From NCBI RefSeq assembly GCF_010015445.1, contig NC_053133.1, forward strand, positions 1,116,001-1,180,000: a stretch of 64,000 bases of DNA, given 5' to 3'. Below are positions 47,621-57,943 of this stretch, piece by piece (positions within the stretch are counted from its first letter, which is position 1; every line of letters begins with the position of its first letter). The notes under the pieces are model-generated. The model was given only the letters and a program-made list of their open reading frames with translations, searched no databases and was not told where the DNA came from. The position numbers and the translations under genes are program-made. Source of the DNA: Perca fluviatilis (lineage: Eukaryota > Chordata > Actinopteri > Perciformes > Percidae).

Positions 47621-47987
47621 GTGTTTGGGGAAAGGTATCAAGTCTGTTCAAGTCAAAAGGCTCAAGTCCAAGTGAAGTCACGAGTCATTGGTGTTGAAGT
47701 CCAAGTCGAGTTGCAAGTCTTTCCTGAAATTCTCGAGTGGAGTCTAATGTCATCAAATTTGTTACTCGAGTCCAAGTCATGTGACTCGAGTCCACACCTC
47801 TGCTATTTTGTAACATGATCTGTATTTGTATATTCTGCAGTATTTTGATAATGACTTCAGTTTGGCTATGACAGTTTGTTGGTCTCAGCCACTACTTACG
47901 CATTACTTATATATAAATACCTTTTAAATAGAAAGTCTTCATAGTATCATTAAATAGCAGTCCACTTCCATGTTTTGGTAAAATTAG

Positions 47988-48174
47988 TTTTCACACCTGA
48001 TGCAAAGTCGTTTCAGGAGTGCACATGAACCATAATCGAGACCACCTTTATTGGTGGACTCAGGCACGGATCGACCGTGCCAAGGTATGGTACGCATTGT
48101 TCACACTTATCAAACGAACTGGACTATGGGGTCAAGCATACTCTGATACTCAGCCCTGGTCCCTGATGTGAAAG
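47988..48174. mobile_element. Short MITE-like repeat
   Basis: TTTTCACACCTGATG at the left and TGATGTGAAAGCC at the right are inverted to each other in part. The core CTTTATTGGTGGACTCAGG and TCGACCGTGCC is familiar from fish hAT-type MITEs. No clean target duplication. Confidence 0.45.
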
Positions 48175-48263
48175 CCTCCAAAAACAAGCCGCCTAAAACA
48201 GAACTTCACCGACATAACAAAATTGCACAGTTAAAGTAAAAAATTAGTGCAACGGAAACAGTG

Positions 48264-48741
48264 TGTTATGATCCTGTGTTTAGTTCTGGTTTTGTTGGTG
48301 TATTTTTTTGTTAGTGCTTTTTCTCCTCTCCTCTCTGCAGGGCATGTGTGTGGCAGTGGGCGTGGCTGGCTTCTCCAGGCAGCTGACGAGGCACACCTGT
48401 ATCCATTCACCTCATCATTCTCTCCATATAAGCCTGGTCTTCACTACTCTGCCAGATAATTCTGTCATGTTTCGGTAGCGCTCTGCTTTCTGCTGGTTTT
48501 TCCATACCAGTGAAGGACATTTTTGATTCTGATCTCTGCCTTTGTCCAGTTGACTTACCTGTGATTGTTTTGGTTACTCAGTTCTGCAAATGTACCACGG
48601 CGCCTAGCCTGTTCTGATTTCCCACCCATTATTCCAATCTGCCTCTGAGGAGCTCTCCCTGCCACCCCTGCTCTTTTGTTCACTTTCTTACCATAGTTTG
48701 TGTTCTCTGCTTTGGGGTCCACACGCCACTAATTCGCAACA
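48264..48741 (+). mobile_element. Solo LTR of a gypsy-type element
   Basis: It begins TGTTATGA and ends TTCGCAACA (TG...CA with short inverted ends), with near-matching 5-bp flanks cagtg and cagag. A promoter-like CTCCATATAAGCCTGG sits at 48,422-48,437 and CTGCCAGATAATTCTGTCATG follows, the arrangement seen in fish gypsy LTRs. No internal coding region on either side, so it is the product of LTR recombination. Confidence 0.65.
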
Positions 48742-50089
48742 CAGAGAACATCTTTTTCATTTCACTCAATCCTCTTCTTTGTCAAACATGGCACCTAAAT
48801 TACCCACAATGCAACCTGACTTTCGGTCGTTTGGTTTGGAAATAAGGGCTTCAGTTCTTGTTGTAAAGGGCTGTTTGATGGCAAAAGTAAATCAGTGATA
48901 ATATACTAAATATAGCATAGACCTAAAATGAAATAATTTTTTTTAGGTTGGCCAAAACACATTATGTTGTGTGCCCCTGTCCTTACCGCGTTATAATTGC
49001 TTAGCTTCCATGTTGGTACTCCTGTCTGCTTCAAACTGGTGGTGTGCTGACTGTCATCTGCTGTAGCTAATACTGTTATATGTATGTTACTGTTACTGTA
49101 TGTTACTGTAATACGAACTGTTAAAAGCCCTCCTAGGGACTGGTGTTGCGAATTAGCCTTGGCTACAAACACTGTGATACAGGCATCGGATTGTTATTTC
49201 TGTAATAATCTATGCTTTTTTGTATCTGTCCCTATTTAAATAAACTACAAAAAAAAAATAAAAAAAAAATACACTGACAGTAACTCATACAAATGCACTT
49301 CAACAGATCCAAACTATCCCTTTAACATAGCAGTACTGACTGCTGACCAAATCTGAAGGATTCAGTTTCCTCAAGCGTCTGAGTTGAATCAATCTCTCTG
49401 CCTCGCCTTTCACATTATTAATCACCATTGGTGAGATTCCAGCACTGACCAATGAGGGTGTGACCAGCATTAACCATGGTAAAGTGCATACTGCCCCTAT
49501 AATGACTTGTGCGCCTCATCAAGTAAAACCATTGCAAGATTACATGTTTACAAATCATTACCCAATCATTAATTGTGTTAAAAAGCACAGATGTCGAACA
49601 AACTCCATTAACACACTGATCAGTTAGATCATTACTAGAACAGGAATCTCAGGGGGTCTATGAGGACTGGGACCACTGACCTAAGCAAAAATGTCAATGA
49701 TAAAACCCATCTAGAGCATAGATAAATTACCAAATCGTCCCGCAGGACACAGGCCATATCACAGCCTCTGTGTAAAATTACTGCTGTTCATGTTTTTAAT
49801 TCAAAATGAAAGGGCTGAAAATCACCCTAAAAATTGAAGGAATAACAAAAACACACTCAACTTACTTGGCCCTAAAAGCTGATTCTGATACTTGATGTTG
49901 TCACAAGAAAAAAAGCTGTTACGACATCTTCAACAGAAGTATAGATCCCCTCAGTAAATTAAATATAGGCCTTTCAATCTGCTGCAAGACATCCTAAAAC
50001 ACTGTAGTTGTGACATGACCACCAAGTACAGCTGAGGATGAAAGGTATGTCATTAGCTTTGAAGGTCTTTGGTCATAAACCAAAGTATT
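48742..50089. other. No gene seen
   Basis: Unassigned sequence. GATCCAAACTATCCCTTTAA at 49,307 is a common fish MITE terminus. The longest frames show no domain. Confidence 0.3.
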
Positions 50090-50390
50090 GGAAAAAATAA
50101 AAATGTTGACCTGATGATGGAGAGTAAGGTCATCACCAGAGCAATACAAATTCATCCTCTAGGTATATCAAATATCTGAACCAAATGTTATGATGATTCT
50201 TATGGTGATCCTTACAACGGTAGATGAGACATTTCATTAAAAACTAAAAAATTTATTTGTCAAAAGAAAGGTTCAAACACTCATGGTCCTATGTTTATAC
50301 AAAATCCCATGACAATCCGTCCAAAAGTTATTGAGATATTTCAGTCCAGTTCAGTAAGTGGCAGACTCGCCAAGGAAACTCAGTCCTAGC
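50090..50390. repeat. Dispersed fish repeat of unknown class
   Basis: AAATTCATCCTCTAGG, CATGACAATCCGTCC and AAGTTATTGAGATATTTCAG follow each other as in a widespread teleost repeat. Limits are approximate. Confidence 0.5.
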
Positions 50391-50591
50391 CCATTGTCTC
50401 TAACCAATAACGTAGTAGGAACTTCTGTGGATTCACTCGGTGCAGACTCACCATTTCAGATCTGATTTAGTCACGGGAAAGAAAGCATTTTGAGCCAGAC
50501 TGTTTGTTTATTTATTGTCTTAACTTAGTGTACTGTAGCCTAAGCAATATATAGGCTTTCAATGTAGACATAGAAATAATTTAATCAGTCA

Positions 50592-51120
50592 ACCTAATTT
50601 TGATATGCTACATCTATACACCAAACCTATAACCTATAAGCATGTTATTTCAGAAGTGAAAGAATGGCTTTTGTTGTGGATTTGCTTTTCACCCTGACCA
50701 GAGGAGAAACTATACTCGCTCGTCTGCTACAGATCCACTCATGGCAACGTAGCCGGCTGATTGACTGGAGGACTCAAGAGCTCATGAGTCCCATGGTCTA
50801 CCGAGCTTGCAATGTTTCGGACTGTCTACTCGACCTAATTGCATTTAATATACTACATTTATACACCAAACCTACAGTAGTAGGCCTAGGCTATGTGCAG
50901 AACATTATATGTTATTTCAGTGAACGAATGGCTTTTGTTGTGGATTCGCCTTTCACCATGACTCGAGGAGAGACTTCCCTTGCTCTACAAATCCACTCAT
51001 GACAACGTAGCCGGCTGATTCACGCAACTGACTAACTCGAGGACTCAAGAGCTCATGACTCATGAGTCCCATGGTCTGCAATGTTTCCGGCTCAGCGGGA
51101 AGTTCCTAATCTCGGACTGT
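50592..51120. repeat. Imperfect tandem duplication, ~241-bp period
   Basis: Copy A at 50,592-50,832 and copy B from 50,833. Shared blocks: TACACCAAACCTA, AATGGCTTTTGTTGTGGATT, CAACGTAGCCGGCTGATT and GGACTCAAGAGCTCATGA. Copy B has small insertions (for example GTAGTAGGCCTAGGC). The open frame at 50,664-51,002 merely spans both copies. Confidence 0.82.
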
Positions 51121-53479
51121 CTCTGCTCACTCAGTCGCTTGAGTTGACTTGTGGAGTTGTGGTTGCCTATGAAATTGTAAGTTATAAAGCTTTTGGCAGC
51201 TAAGATGGCTAGGACTAATAGTAGCTGATGTTGCAAGAGGTTTGTGTGTAGATTGAATTGTAGTAGGACTCAACTGATCCGAGTTAATGATGCTAGAGAC
51301 TCGTGACTCATGAGTTAATTTAAAGACACAGGTGAAAGATCTGAGTGAGTCACGACTCAAACAGGTTTAGACAGGATAGCCTGCTAAATCTGATTTGAAG
51401 TACATTTGAAAAAAGTAAGGACTGTGGTTATAGCCTCCACTCACTCTTGTAAACAACATAAATGTGTAAGGGCCCCTGGAAATCCTGGACCCCACTCTGG
51501 GAGCTTCTGATGTAGGCAACGTCATCTATGTCTTGGTGGAATGCACACGCCATTCACAGTTTGTTTTTCCCTGCTAGTGCCACAAACACACCACAATCCC
51601 ATTTGATGTCTTCCTTCAGGAGAAGGGATAATTCAGCTGGTTTGAACCTAGCAGTGTTGGTCCAACAGTTTTCCCTCTTGTCCTGTTCTACTTCCAGCGC
51701 ACAGTCTGTGTTCATAATGGGAACTCAAGCTAGAATGTGTTATTTTTCTCTGCATGCTCAAACATTCAATGCTGAATCTGGGAAATGAAATGCCACCACT
51801 GAAGCGGCACATTTTATGAAAAATGGATTTCCTTCAAATAGAAGCTAAAGCATGTTCTGGGTTGACCTTTGACTTTTAAGGCACTTTGCTCTGTTCCACT
51901 CCTCTGGTTGAACATCAATGTGTTCAAATCTTGAGAGAAGGTACTTCAAAAAGCGAAACAAAAGAAATACTAAACATTGACATATGCCTATAATATAAGC
52001 TTCAAACGAGCTCCTAACTAATGTGTTCATTTCCACTCCTTCGCTATTTCCCTACTTCCTCAATGAGACAATACTTAAAGTCTCCCTCCACTCAAAAATG
52101 TGTTTTTCTTATGTTTATGTCCTCTAAAAGTCTGGCCCTGACTATATTGAATTGTATTTGTGCAAAATTTGTCACTAGACAGGGTTTTCACATTCCTCTT
52201 CAGAAGGTGATGTCTGTGCACTTCTCTGAAATCTGAGATTCAAATGTGTTCTGGGCAAGCTCGACTAGGTACTCCACTAATTCCGGAAACCAATCACTGT
52301 CTAATAAGCCAAAGCCAGCAAAGAAACCTGAAACCTCCATTGCGGAGTGGACTGTGGACTTTGTATAAAAATAAACACTTTAAAGAGTTGTGTTATACGT
52401 CTAAAGCAGTATGACTGTAAAAGACGGGGAAAAACCACTCAATACATACAATGTACAGGTGCAGGAATTTGTCTACGGGAAGACGTAGTCTCCCAGTGTA
52501 GCTTAGCTATGCAAAGCACAGTGAAATGTGGCTGGAGTCCTCTTTTTGTTCCTGATTGTCATTCTTCTAAGGCACTAAGGCAACAAAAACCCAGGTTACA
52601 ACAGTTGTCATACCTGATAGTCATTCCTGGAAGGTGTTTTTTCCTGTAGGGTCTAAGTGCGCAAATCTAGTAAACAAACAAATATATCTTAATAATTACC
52701 ATAGGTTTACAGTTTTTTTGTTTAACTCTGCAAATGAAAATGTTAAAACATTCAAGATGTAGGCTAAAAGCTATTCAAGTTATAGAAATATAAGGAGAGC
52801 CTTTTTAATCTTGCTGTAGTCGGGGCTCATCTCTCGAGGTACGACGACAGAACCGGGTGAGCCTGTTCTTCATTTTTGAAACCTGCAGCAAGACAGCCAA
52901 AGCACTGCATTGTAACTGGAAGAAACTGAAGATAAAATTAATTTGAGTTGTTGTAAAACATGATGCAAGTAAAGCCCTTGGTTCAGAACTAAGCAGGTTT
53001 TTCCCTCTCCCCTGGTCAACAAAGAAAGCCCCAATATATGCCTTTCCTCATTGAAAGTGTGAGCTGCCTAATCCAGTACTGGAGGACTTCTAAAATAACA
53101 TAACATTTGAATAAACCAAAGTTACCTGTTATGAAGTGCAGACTACACACATACACATGAATTTATGTAGGATCTCACAACCGTCCTGACTCTTGACACC
53201 TGATAGTCTGCAACTTCTTGCCGTCTGTTTATTCAGCAGTATATCAAACTTCAGATTAACTTGTTAGAGTGCAGAACGCCACACAGCAACTTTTTGGCAT
53301 GCACCAAGCCAAAATCCTAAATGTCTGGTCGGTGTGTCTGGGCCTTTAGTTTACATGGTTTGTTTTTCCCCACGGCATAAAGGATATGACGTTTTCGTGG
53401 GCGTTCCCAGTAATGTTGACCAAGTCTATTTTTACTGTATTTATACTGCTTGGCCTAGGCAAGGGAAAATGTAGTCTGG
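51121..53479. other. Mostly unassigned, with repeat-like blocks
   Basis: 51,290-51,365 has GACTCGTGACTCATGAGTT and related palindromes that echo 51,050-51,075. 52,070-52,230 (TCTCCCTCCACTCAAAAATG) resembles a common fish MITE. No host exon was recognised. Confidence 0.3.
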
Positions 53480-53539
53480 ATCAATGACCTACATTTCCAG
53501 GATAATTGCCTTAATACCTCGCCGGATGTCCCTCACCTT

Positions 53540-54074
53540 CCGTGAGTGTGTTGCTGTTCTCAAACTCTGTTTCGATTCGTGAAACAACAATGTAACGAAA
53601 TCTGAGCTGACAAAGAAGGATGTTAACGACCTTGTTAGCTTTTTAGAGCACTGCAGGAAATCTGTTTTTATCAGTGGTCCCTTGCCAATGCTGTTCTGCG
53701 GCGCAGAGCCCTTTAGCCAACCCCTAAGCCTTAACATCTGGCTCCAGTCCACCTGCTGTGCCCACAACTTTAGATTCATTGACAATTTTAAATTGTTTTG
53801 GAACCGCTCCTCCTTTTACAGGATCGATTGTGTCCTCCCAAACAAGCTGGGCAGCTCGACGCTAGCGGGTAACATACAGCACGCAGTACAGTCCGTTCCA
53901 CCACACGCCCTCTCCCCAGAGTCTTCTTCCCCGCCTATTATGATTGCTCACAATTCCAGTGCCCTCACTAGCTCCCCCTACTGGTCTCATCAAGCCGGAT
54001 ACCCCCCAGGGCCCTTGTATAATAACCTCTTCCCACTCCAAGCAGAATGGGCATTCATTTGCCAGACCTCATAA
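53540..54074 (+). pseudogene. L2 ORF1, esterase-like domain, degraded
   Basis: SGNH/GDSL-type esterase domains occur in ORF1 of L2-like elements; their role in transposition is unclear. Visible: NNNVTKSELTKKDVNDLVSF, HCRKSVFISGPLPM, FSQPLSLNIWLQSTC, FRFIDNFKLFWNR and DCVLPNKLGS. In relatives the last motif carries an Asp-x-x-His pair; here the histidine is replaced by leucine, so esterase activity is unlikely. The frame then continues into a proline/serine-rich tail to 54,074. The N-terminal third is missing. Confidence 0.72.
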
Positions 54075-54300
54075 TTTGACACCAGTCTCCTTTACAAAAT
54101 GCTGGTGTGACAAGTTGTATATAACAATGTATTCAGACATACAATTTATTTTGAGTTAAACATAATATCACAGTACTATAGTAGAGGAACGCAGATAGCT
54201 AATTCAGATCCTTATCTGTGTGGTTTAATGGTTCGTTGATCTGTTGGTAATGCCAGAGGGCTCCAGTAGGGGATCACGCTCCTCTTCCTCATTCAATACA

Positions 54301-54368
54301 GACGAGTGAAGGAAAGAGCTGCGTGTGTGTTTTTCTCATCCTTCTCCCGTTACTATTCCCCTTTTAAG
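54301..54368 (+). repeat. Direct repeat, left copy
   Basis: GACGAGTGAAGGAAAGAGC to TTCCCCTTTTAAG, 68 bp, repeated at 56,493-56,562 with one substitution and a 2-bp (TG) difference. The bases before it (TTCAATACA) also resemble those before the right copy (GTCAATAAA). It is followed by GTAATTACC, which looks like a splice donor. Confidence 0.9.
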
Positions 54369-54820
54369 GTAATTACCATTTGCAAAGCACTGTATACTTA
54401 TGAACACATGCTGATAGTATTTTTCTTTATGTTACTGTGGTTTTAGATGCATGGAAAAGACGTTTTTGTTGACTTATTTGTTGTTGAATTTCTTGCTAAC
54501 TCAGACGTGTAAGCTAGTAGCCGGATACCTCGTGACCACGCCGTAGAGTCTGAATGTTGACATTGGTGTTTAAGCGCGTTAGTTTCATTTATATATGTAT
54601 ATATTTGTGTCTACTTCATGTCATAATGACGAAAATTAGTAAGTAAACAGGTTAAAAATACATTTCATTATTCGAAAATTCCATGATAATTTAGCTTGTT
54701 AAAAATATAATTTACATGTCATGTTTATTTGGTTAAAAGAATAATTTAGATAATTTAGAACATGTTGAAAATACACTCATGATACCTATGGTCCTAAAAC
54801 TGTGTGTGTGTGCGCATATA

Positions 54821-55033
54821 CAGTGCCTTGCGAAAGTATTCGGCCCCCTTGAACGTTTCGACCTTTTGCCACATTTCAGGCCTCAAACATAAAGATATAA
54901 AACTGTAATTTTTTGTGAAGAATCAACAACAAGTGGGTCCCAATTATGAAGTGGAACGAAATTCATTGGCTATTTCAAACTTTTTAACAAATAAAAACTG
55001 AAAAGTGGGCGTGCAAAATTATTCAGCCCCTTT
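54821..55033 (+). repeat. Tc1 left terminal inverted repeat
   Basis: Begins CAGTGCCTTGCGAAAG and ends GTGCAAAATTATTCAGCCCC. Matches 56,231-56,445 in reverse over ~213 bp with scattered substitutions, for example at 54,856-54,861 and 54,935-54,950. In related elements transposase binding sites lie at both ends of such repeats. Confidence 0.93.
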
Positions 55034-55207
55034 ACTTTCAGTGCAGCAAACTCTCTCCGAAGTTCAGTGAGGATCTCTGAATGATCCAATGTTGACCTAA
55101 ATGACTAATGATGATAAATAGAATCCAGCTGTGTGTAATCAAGTCTCCGTATAAATGCACCTGCTCTGTGATAGTCTCAGAGGTCCGTGTAAAGCGCAGA
55201 GAGCATC

Positions 55208-56227
55208 ATGAAGAACAAGGAACACACCAGGCAGGTCCGAGATACTGTTGTGGAGAAGTTTAAAGCCGTATTTGGATACAAAAAGATTTCCCAAGCTTTA
55301 AACATCCCAAGGAGCACTGTGCAAGCGATAATATTGAAATGGAAGGAGTATCAGACCACTACAAATCTACGAAGACCCGGCCGCCCTTCTAAACTTTCAG
55401 CTCATACAATGAGAAGACTGATCAGAGATGCAGCCAAGAGGCCCATGATCACTCTGGATGAACTGCGGAGATCTACAGCTGAGGCGGGAGACTCTGTCCA
55501 TAGGACAACAATCAGTCGTATACTGCACAAATCTGGCCTTTATGGAAGAGTGGCAAGAAGAAAGCCATTTCTTAAAGATATCCATAAAAAGTGTCGTTTA
55601 AAGTTTGCCAAAAGCCACCTGGGAGACACACCAAACATGTGGAAGAAGGTGCTGTGGTCAGATGAAACCAAAATCAAACTTTTTGGCAACAATGCAAAAC
55701 GTTATGTTTGGCGTAAAAGCAACACAGCTCATCACCCTGAACACACCATCCCCACTGTCAAACATGGTGGTGGCAGCATCATGGTTTGGGCCTGCTTTTC
55801 TTCAGCAGGGACAGGGAAGATGGTTAAAATTGATGGGAAGATGGATGGAGCCAAATACAGGACCATTCTGGAAGAAAACCTGATGGAGTCTGCAAAAGAC
55901 CTGAGACTGGGACGGAGATTTGTCTTCCAACAAGACAATGATCCAAAACATAAAGCAAAATCTACAATGGAATGGTTCACAAATAAACATATCCAGGTGT
56001 TAGAATGGCCAAGTCAAAGTACAGACCTGAATCCAATCGAGAATCTGTGGAAAGAACTGAAAACTGCTGTTCACAAACGCTCTCCATCCAACCTCACTGA
56101 GCTCGAGCTGTTTTGCAAGGGGGAATGGGCAAAAATGTCAGTCTCTCGATGTGCAAAACTGATAGAGACATACCCCAAGCAACTTACAGCTGTAATCGCA
56201 GCAAAAGGTGGCGCTACAAAGTATTAA
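55208..56227 (+). CDS. Tc1 transposase, DD34E, 339 aa
   Basis: The enzyme cuts the element out and inserts it at TA. Residues 1-120 form the DNA-binding part: two helix-turn-helix units (KKISQALNIPRSTVQAIILKW at about 25-45) joined by an RRPGRPSK hook (55-62). The catalytic core has D152 (WSDETK), D243 (QQDNDPKH) and E278 (NPIENLW); 34 residues separate the last two, the Tc1 arrangement. HGGGSIMVWACF (about 187-198) is the glycine-rich strand. The full length equals that of typical fish Tc1 transposases (about 340). The start codon is the first ATG after the left repeat, in good context (AGCATCATGA). One oddity: T272 stands where relatives have proline (PDLNPIE). Activity cannot be judged from sequence. 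Confidence 0.95.
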   Translation: MKNKEHTRQVRDTVVEKFKAVFGYKKISQALNIPRSTVQAIILKWKEYQTTTNLRRPGRPSKLSAHTMRRLIRDAAKRPMITLDELRRSTAEAGDSVHRTTISRILHKSGLYGRVARRKPFLKDIHKKCRLKFAKSHLGDTPNMWKKVLWSDETKIKLFGNNAKRYVWRKSNTAHHPEHTIPTVKHGGGSIMVWACFSSAGTGKMVKIDGKMDGAKYRTILEENLMESAKDLRLGRRFVFQQDNDPKHKAKSTMEWFTNKHIQVLEWPSQSTDLNPIENLWKELKTAVHKRSPSNLTELELFCKGEWAKMSVSRCAKLIETYPKQLTAVIAAKGGATKY

Positions 56228-56230
56228 CTT

Positions 56231-56445
56231 AAGGGGGCTGAATAATTTTGCACGCCCAATATTTCAGTTTTTATTTGTTTAAAAGGTTTGAAATATCCAA
56301 TAAATTTCGTTTCACTTCATGATTGTGTCCCACTTGTTGTTGATTCTTCACAAAAAATTACAGTTTTATATCTTTATGTTTGAGGCCTGAAATGTGGCAA
56401 AAGGTCAAAAAGTTCAAGGGGGCCGAATACTTTCGCAAGGCACTG
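56231..56445 (-). repeat. Tc1 right terminal inverted repeat
   Basis: Mirror of 54,821-55,033. It begins only 3 bp after the transposase stop codon, so the gene uses almost the full space between the repeats. Confidence 0.93.
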
Positions 56446-56492
56446 TATACATTTGTCTGTTTGTATGTATTGTTTAAAATGTAGTCAATAAA

Positions 56493-56562
56493 GACGAGTG
56501 ATGGAAAGAGCTGCGTGTGTGTGTTTTTCTCATCCTTCTCCCGTTACTATTCCCCTTTTAAG
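56493..56562 (+). repeat. Direct repeat, right copy
   Basis: Second copy of the 54,301-54,368 repeat, preceded by CAATAAA. It is followed directly by sequence leading into L2 ORF2 (GGCACAACACTGG). Confidence 0.9.
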
Positions 56563-57943
56563 GGCACAACACTGGCCTGATTCAATCTCCTGTTCTTTTA
56601 ACTTTACCTGTTAAATATCCGATCAATACAGTTGTTACAAACAGGCAGCCCTCTCAGGTCAGATCCTCCATTGTACGTAGGCGTAGCAGATGCCTGCGCC
56701 CCTTGGTCAGTTCACCACATCTATCGCTCCCAAACCAGACAATATGGATTTACTTATTCGCTTGGCCTTGATTAATGTCAGATCTCTATTCAACAAAACT
56801 TTTGTGCTTAATGATTTATTTATTTTTTTACATCTCATGAATTGGATTTCATGCTCCTGACTGAGACTTACCTTCATGTTGGTGAGTCCGCTCCCTATTC
56901 TGAGCTTCTCTTTTACCTATTCTAGCTTTGAGCTGCAGCTTTTTGAGCTAAATGCCTCCCCTCTGATACTGTTTGCAGTTGTATACCGTCCACCAAAATC
57001 CAACAAGGATTTTATGCAAGAGTTTGCTGATTTTATAGCGGGAATCATGTTGAAGTATGACCACATTTAATTTGTGGCGATTTTAATGTACACATATGCT
57101 GTGAAGACAAACCAATGGTTAAAGACTAAAGAGTTTGTTTCTAACCTGGTTTCTTATAACTGGCAGAGGCCTCAGGTTCTTTTTAAACATTTTAACACTC
57201 TTGTAAACCCCTGTAATTCTGCTGATATCATACCTACATCTGACTTCTGTGATTCATTTCTTAAATTCTTTGTGGAAAAAAGGCCCATCTCGAAATTGCC
57301 TTTCCTCTCTAAAAAGTCTTAGAGAAAGTAGTCCTGACCCAGCTGCAAACATTTTTTGTTAAACATAATGTATATGAAAAGTTTCAGTCTGGTTATACAC
57401 CCCGTCATAGCACTGAAACTGCCTTTTTAAGAGTTTTAATGACCTGATTTTAACTGTCGATTCAGGAGTTTCCACCATCCTAGTGCTCTTAGACCTCACC
57501 GCTGCCTTCGACGCTGTTGACCACTCAATCCTCTTGTCACGCTTGGAACAGTGTGTAGAAATTAAAGGTACTGCACTTAGGTGGTTCCAATCATACCTAA
57601 CAGATAGGAGCTTCTCTGTCCACCTCAGTGATTATTCATCTAAGACTGCTCCATTTACCTGCGGTGTCCCTCAAGGGTCTGTCTTAGGCCCTATCCTATT
57701 CTCGTTATATATGCTGCCCTTGGCGCGAATAATTGAAAAATATGAGGTCTCTTTTCACTGTTTTGCAGATGATGTGCAAATGTATCTGCCTTTAAATCTA
57801 AAAACTAAGGGCTCACTGCAGCCCCTGTTTGATTTTCTAAATGACATTAAAAGATGGATGAGCCTAAACTTCCTTTACATCAACAAAGACAAGACCGAGG
57901 TCATAGTGTTTGGACATCATGATCTGGTTAATGTTGGCATACT

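Larger units (their letters stand above)
40401..47802. mobile_element. Large hAT element filled with later insertions
   Basis: The ends CAGAGGT and ACCTCTG are inverted, and the arms contain many AAGTCCAAGTC/GACTCGAGTC motifs (40,430-40,560 and 47,640-47,795), a well-known fish and vertebrate hAT pattern. The 8-bp target duplication ctattttg is perfect (40,393-40,400 and 47,803-47,810). Most of the interior is foreign: an L1 (40,589-45,130), a Harbinger-like remnant (45,495-46,595) and an L2 piece (46,626-46,874). Confidence 0.85.
54821..56445 (+). mobile_element. Tc1/mariner transposon, apparently intact
   Basis: 1,625 bp, flanked by TA on both sides (54,819-54,820 and 56,446-56,447), with ~213-bp inverted repeats starting CAGTGCCTTGCGAAAGTATT at both ends. 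One uninterrupted transposase frame of 339 codons lies between them. The size and long repeats fit Tc1-like fish elements of the IR/DR kind. Few differences separate the two inverted repeats (about a dozen), so this insertion is younger than its surroundings. Confidence 0.95.

Noticed and set aside
53489..53785. 98-codon minus-strand frame
   Set aside because: Shadow of the plus-strand L2 ORF1 fragment.
55397..55990. Minus-strand and alternative frames of 62-92 codons
   Set aside because: Shadows of the intact Tc1 transposase.
54301..56562. Complete LTR retrotransposon bounded by the 70-bp repeat
   Set aside because: Sequences upstream of the two copies do not match and no gag-pol code lies between; only a Tc1 does. 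Kept as an open question instead.
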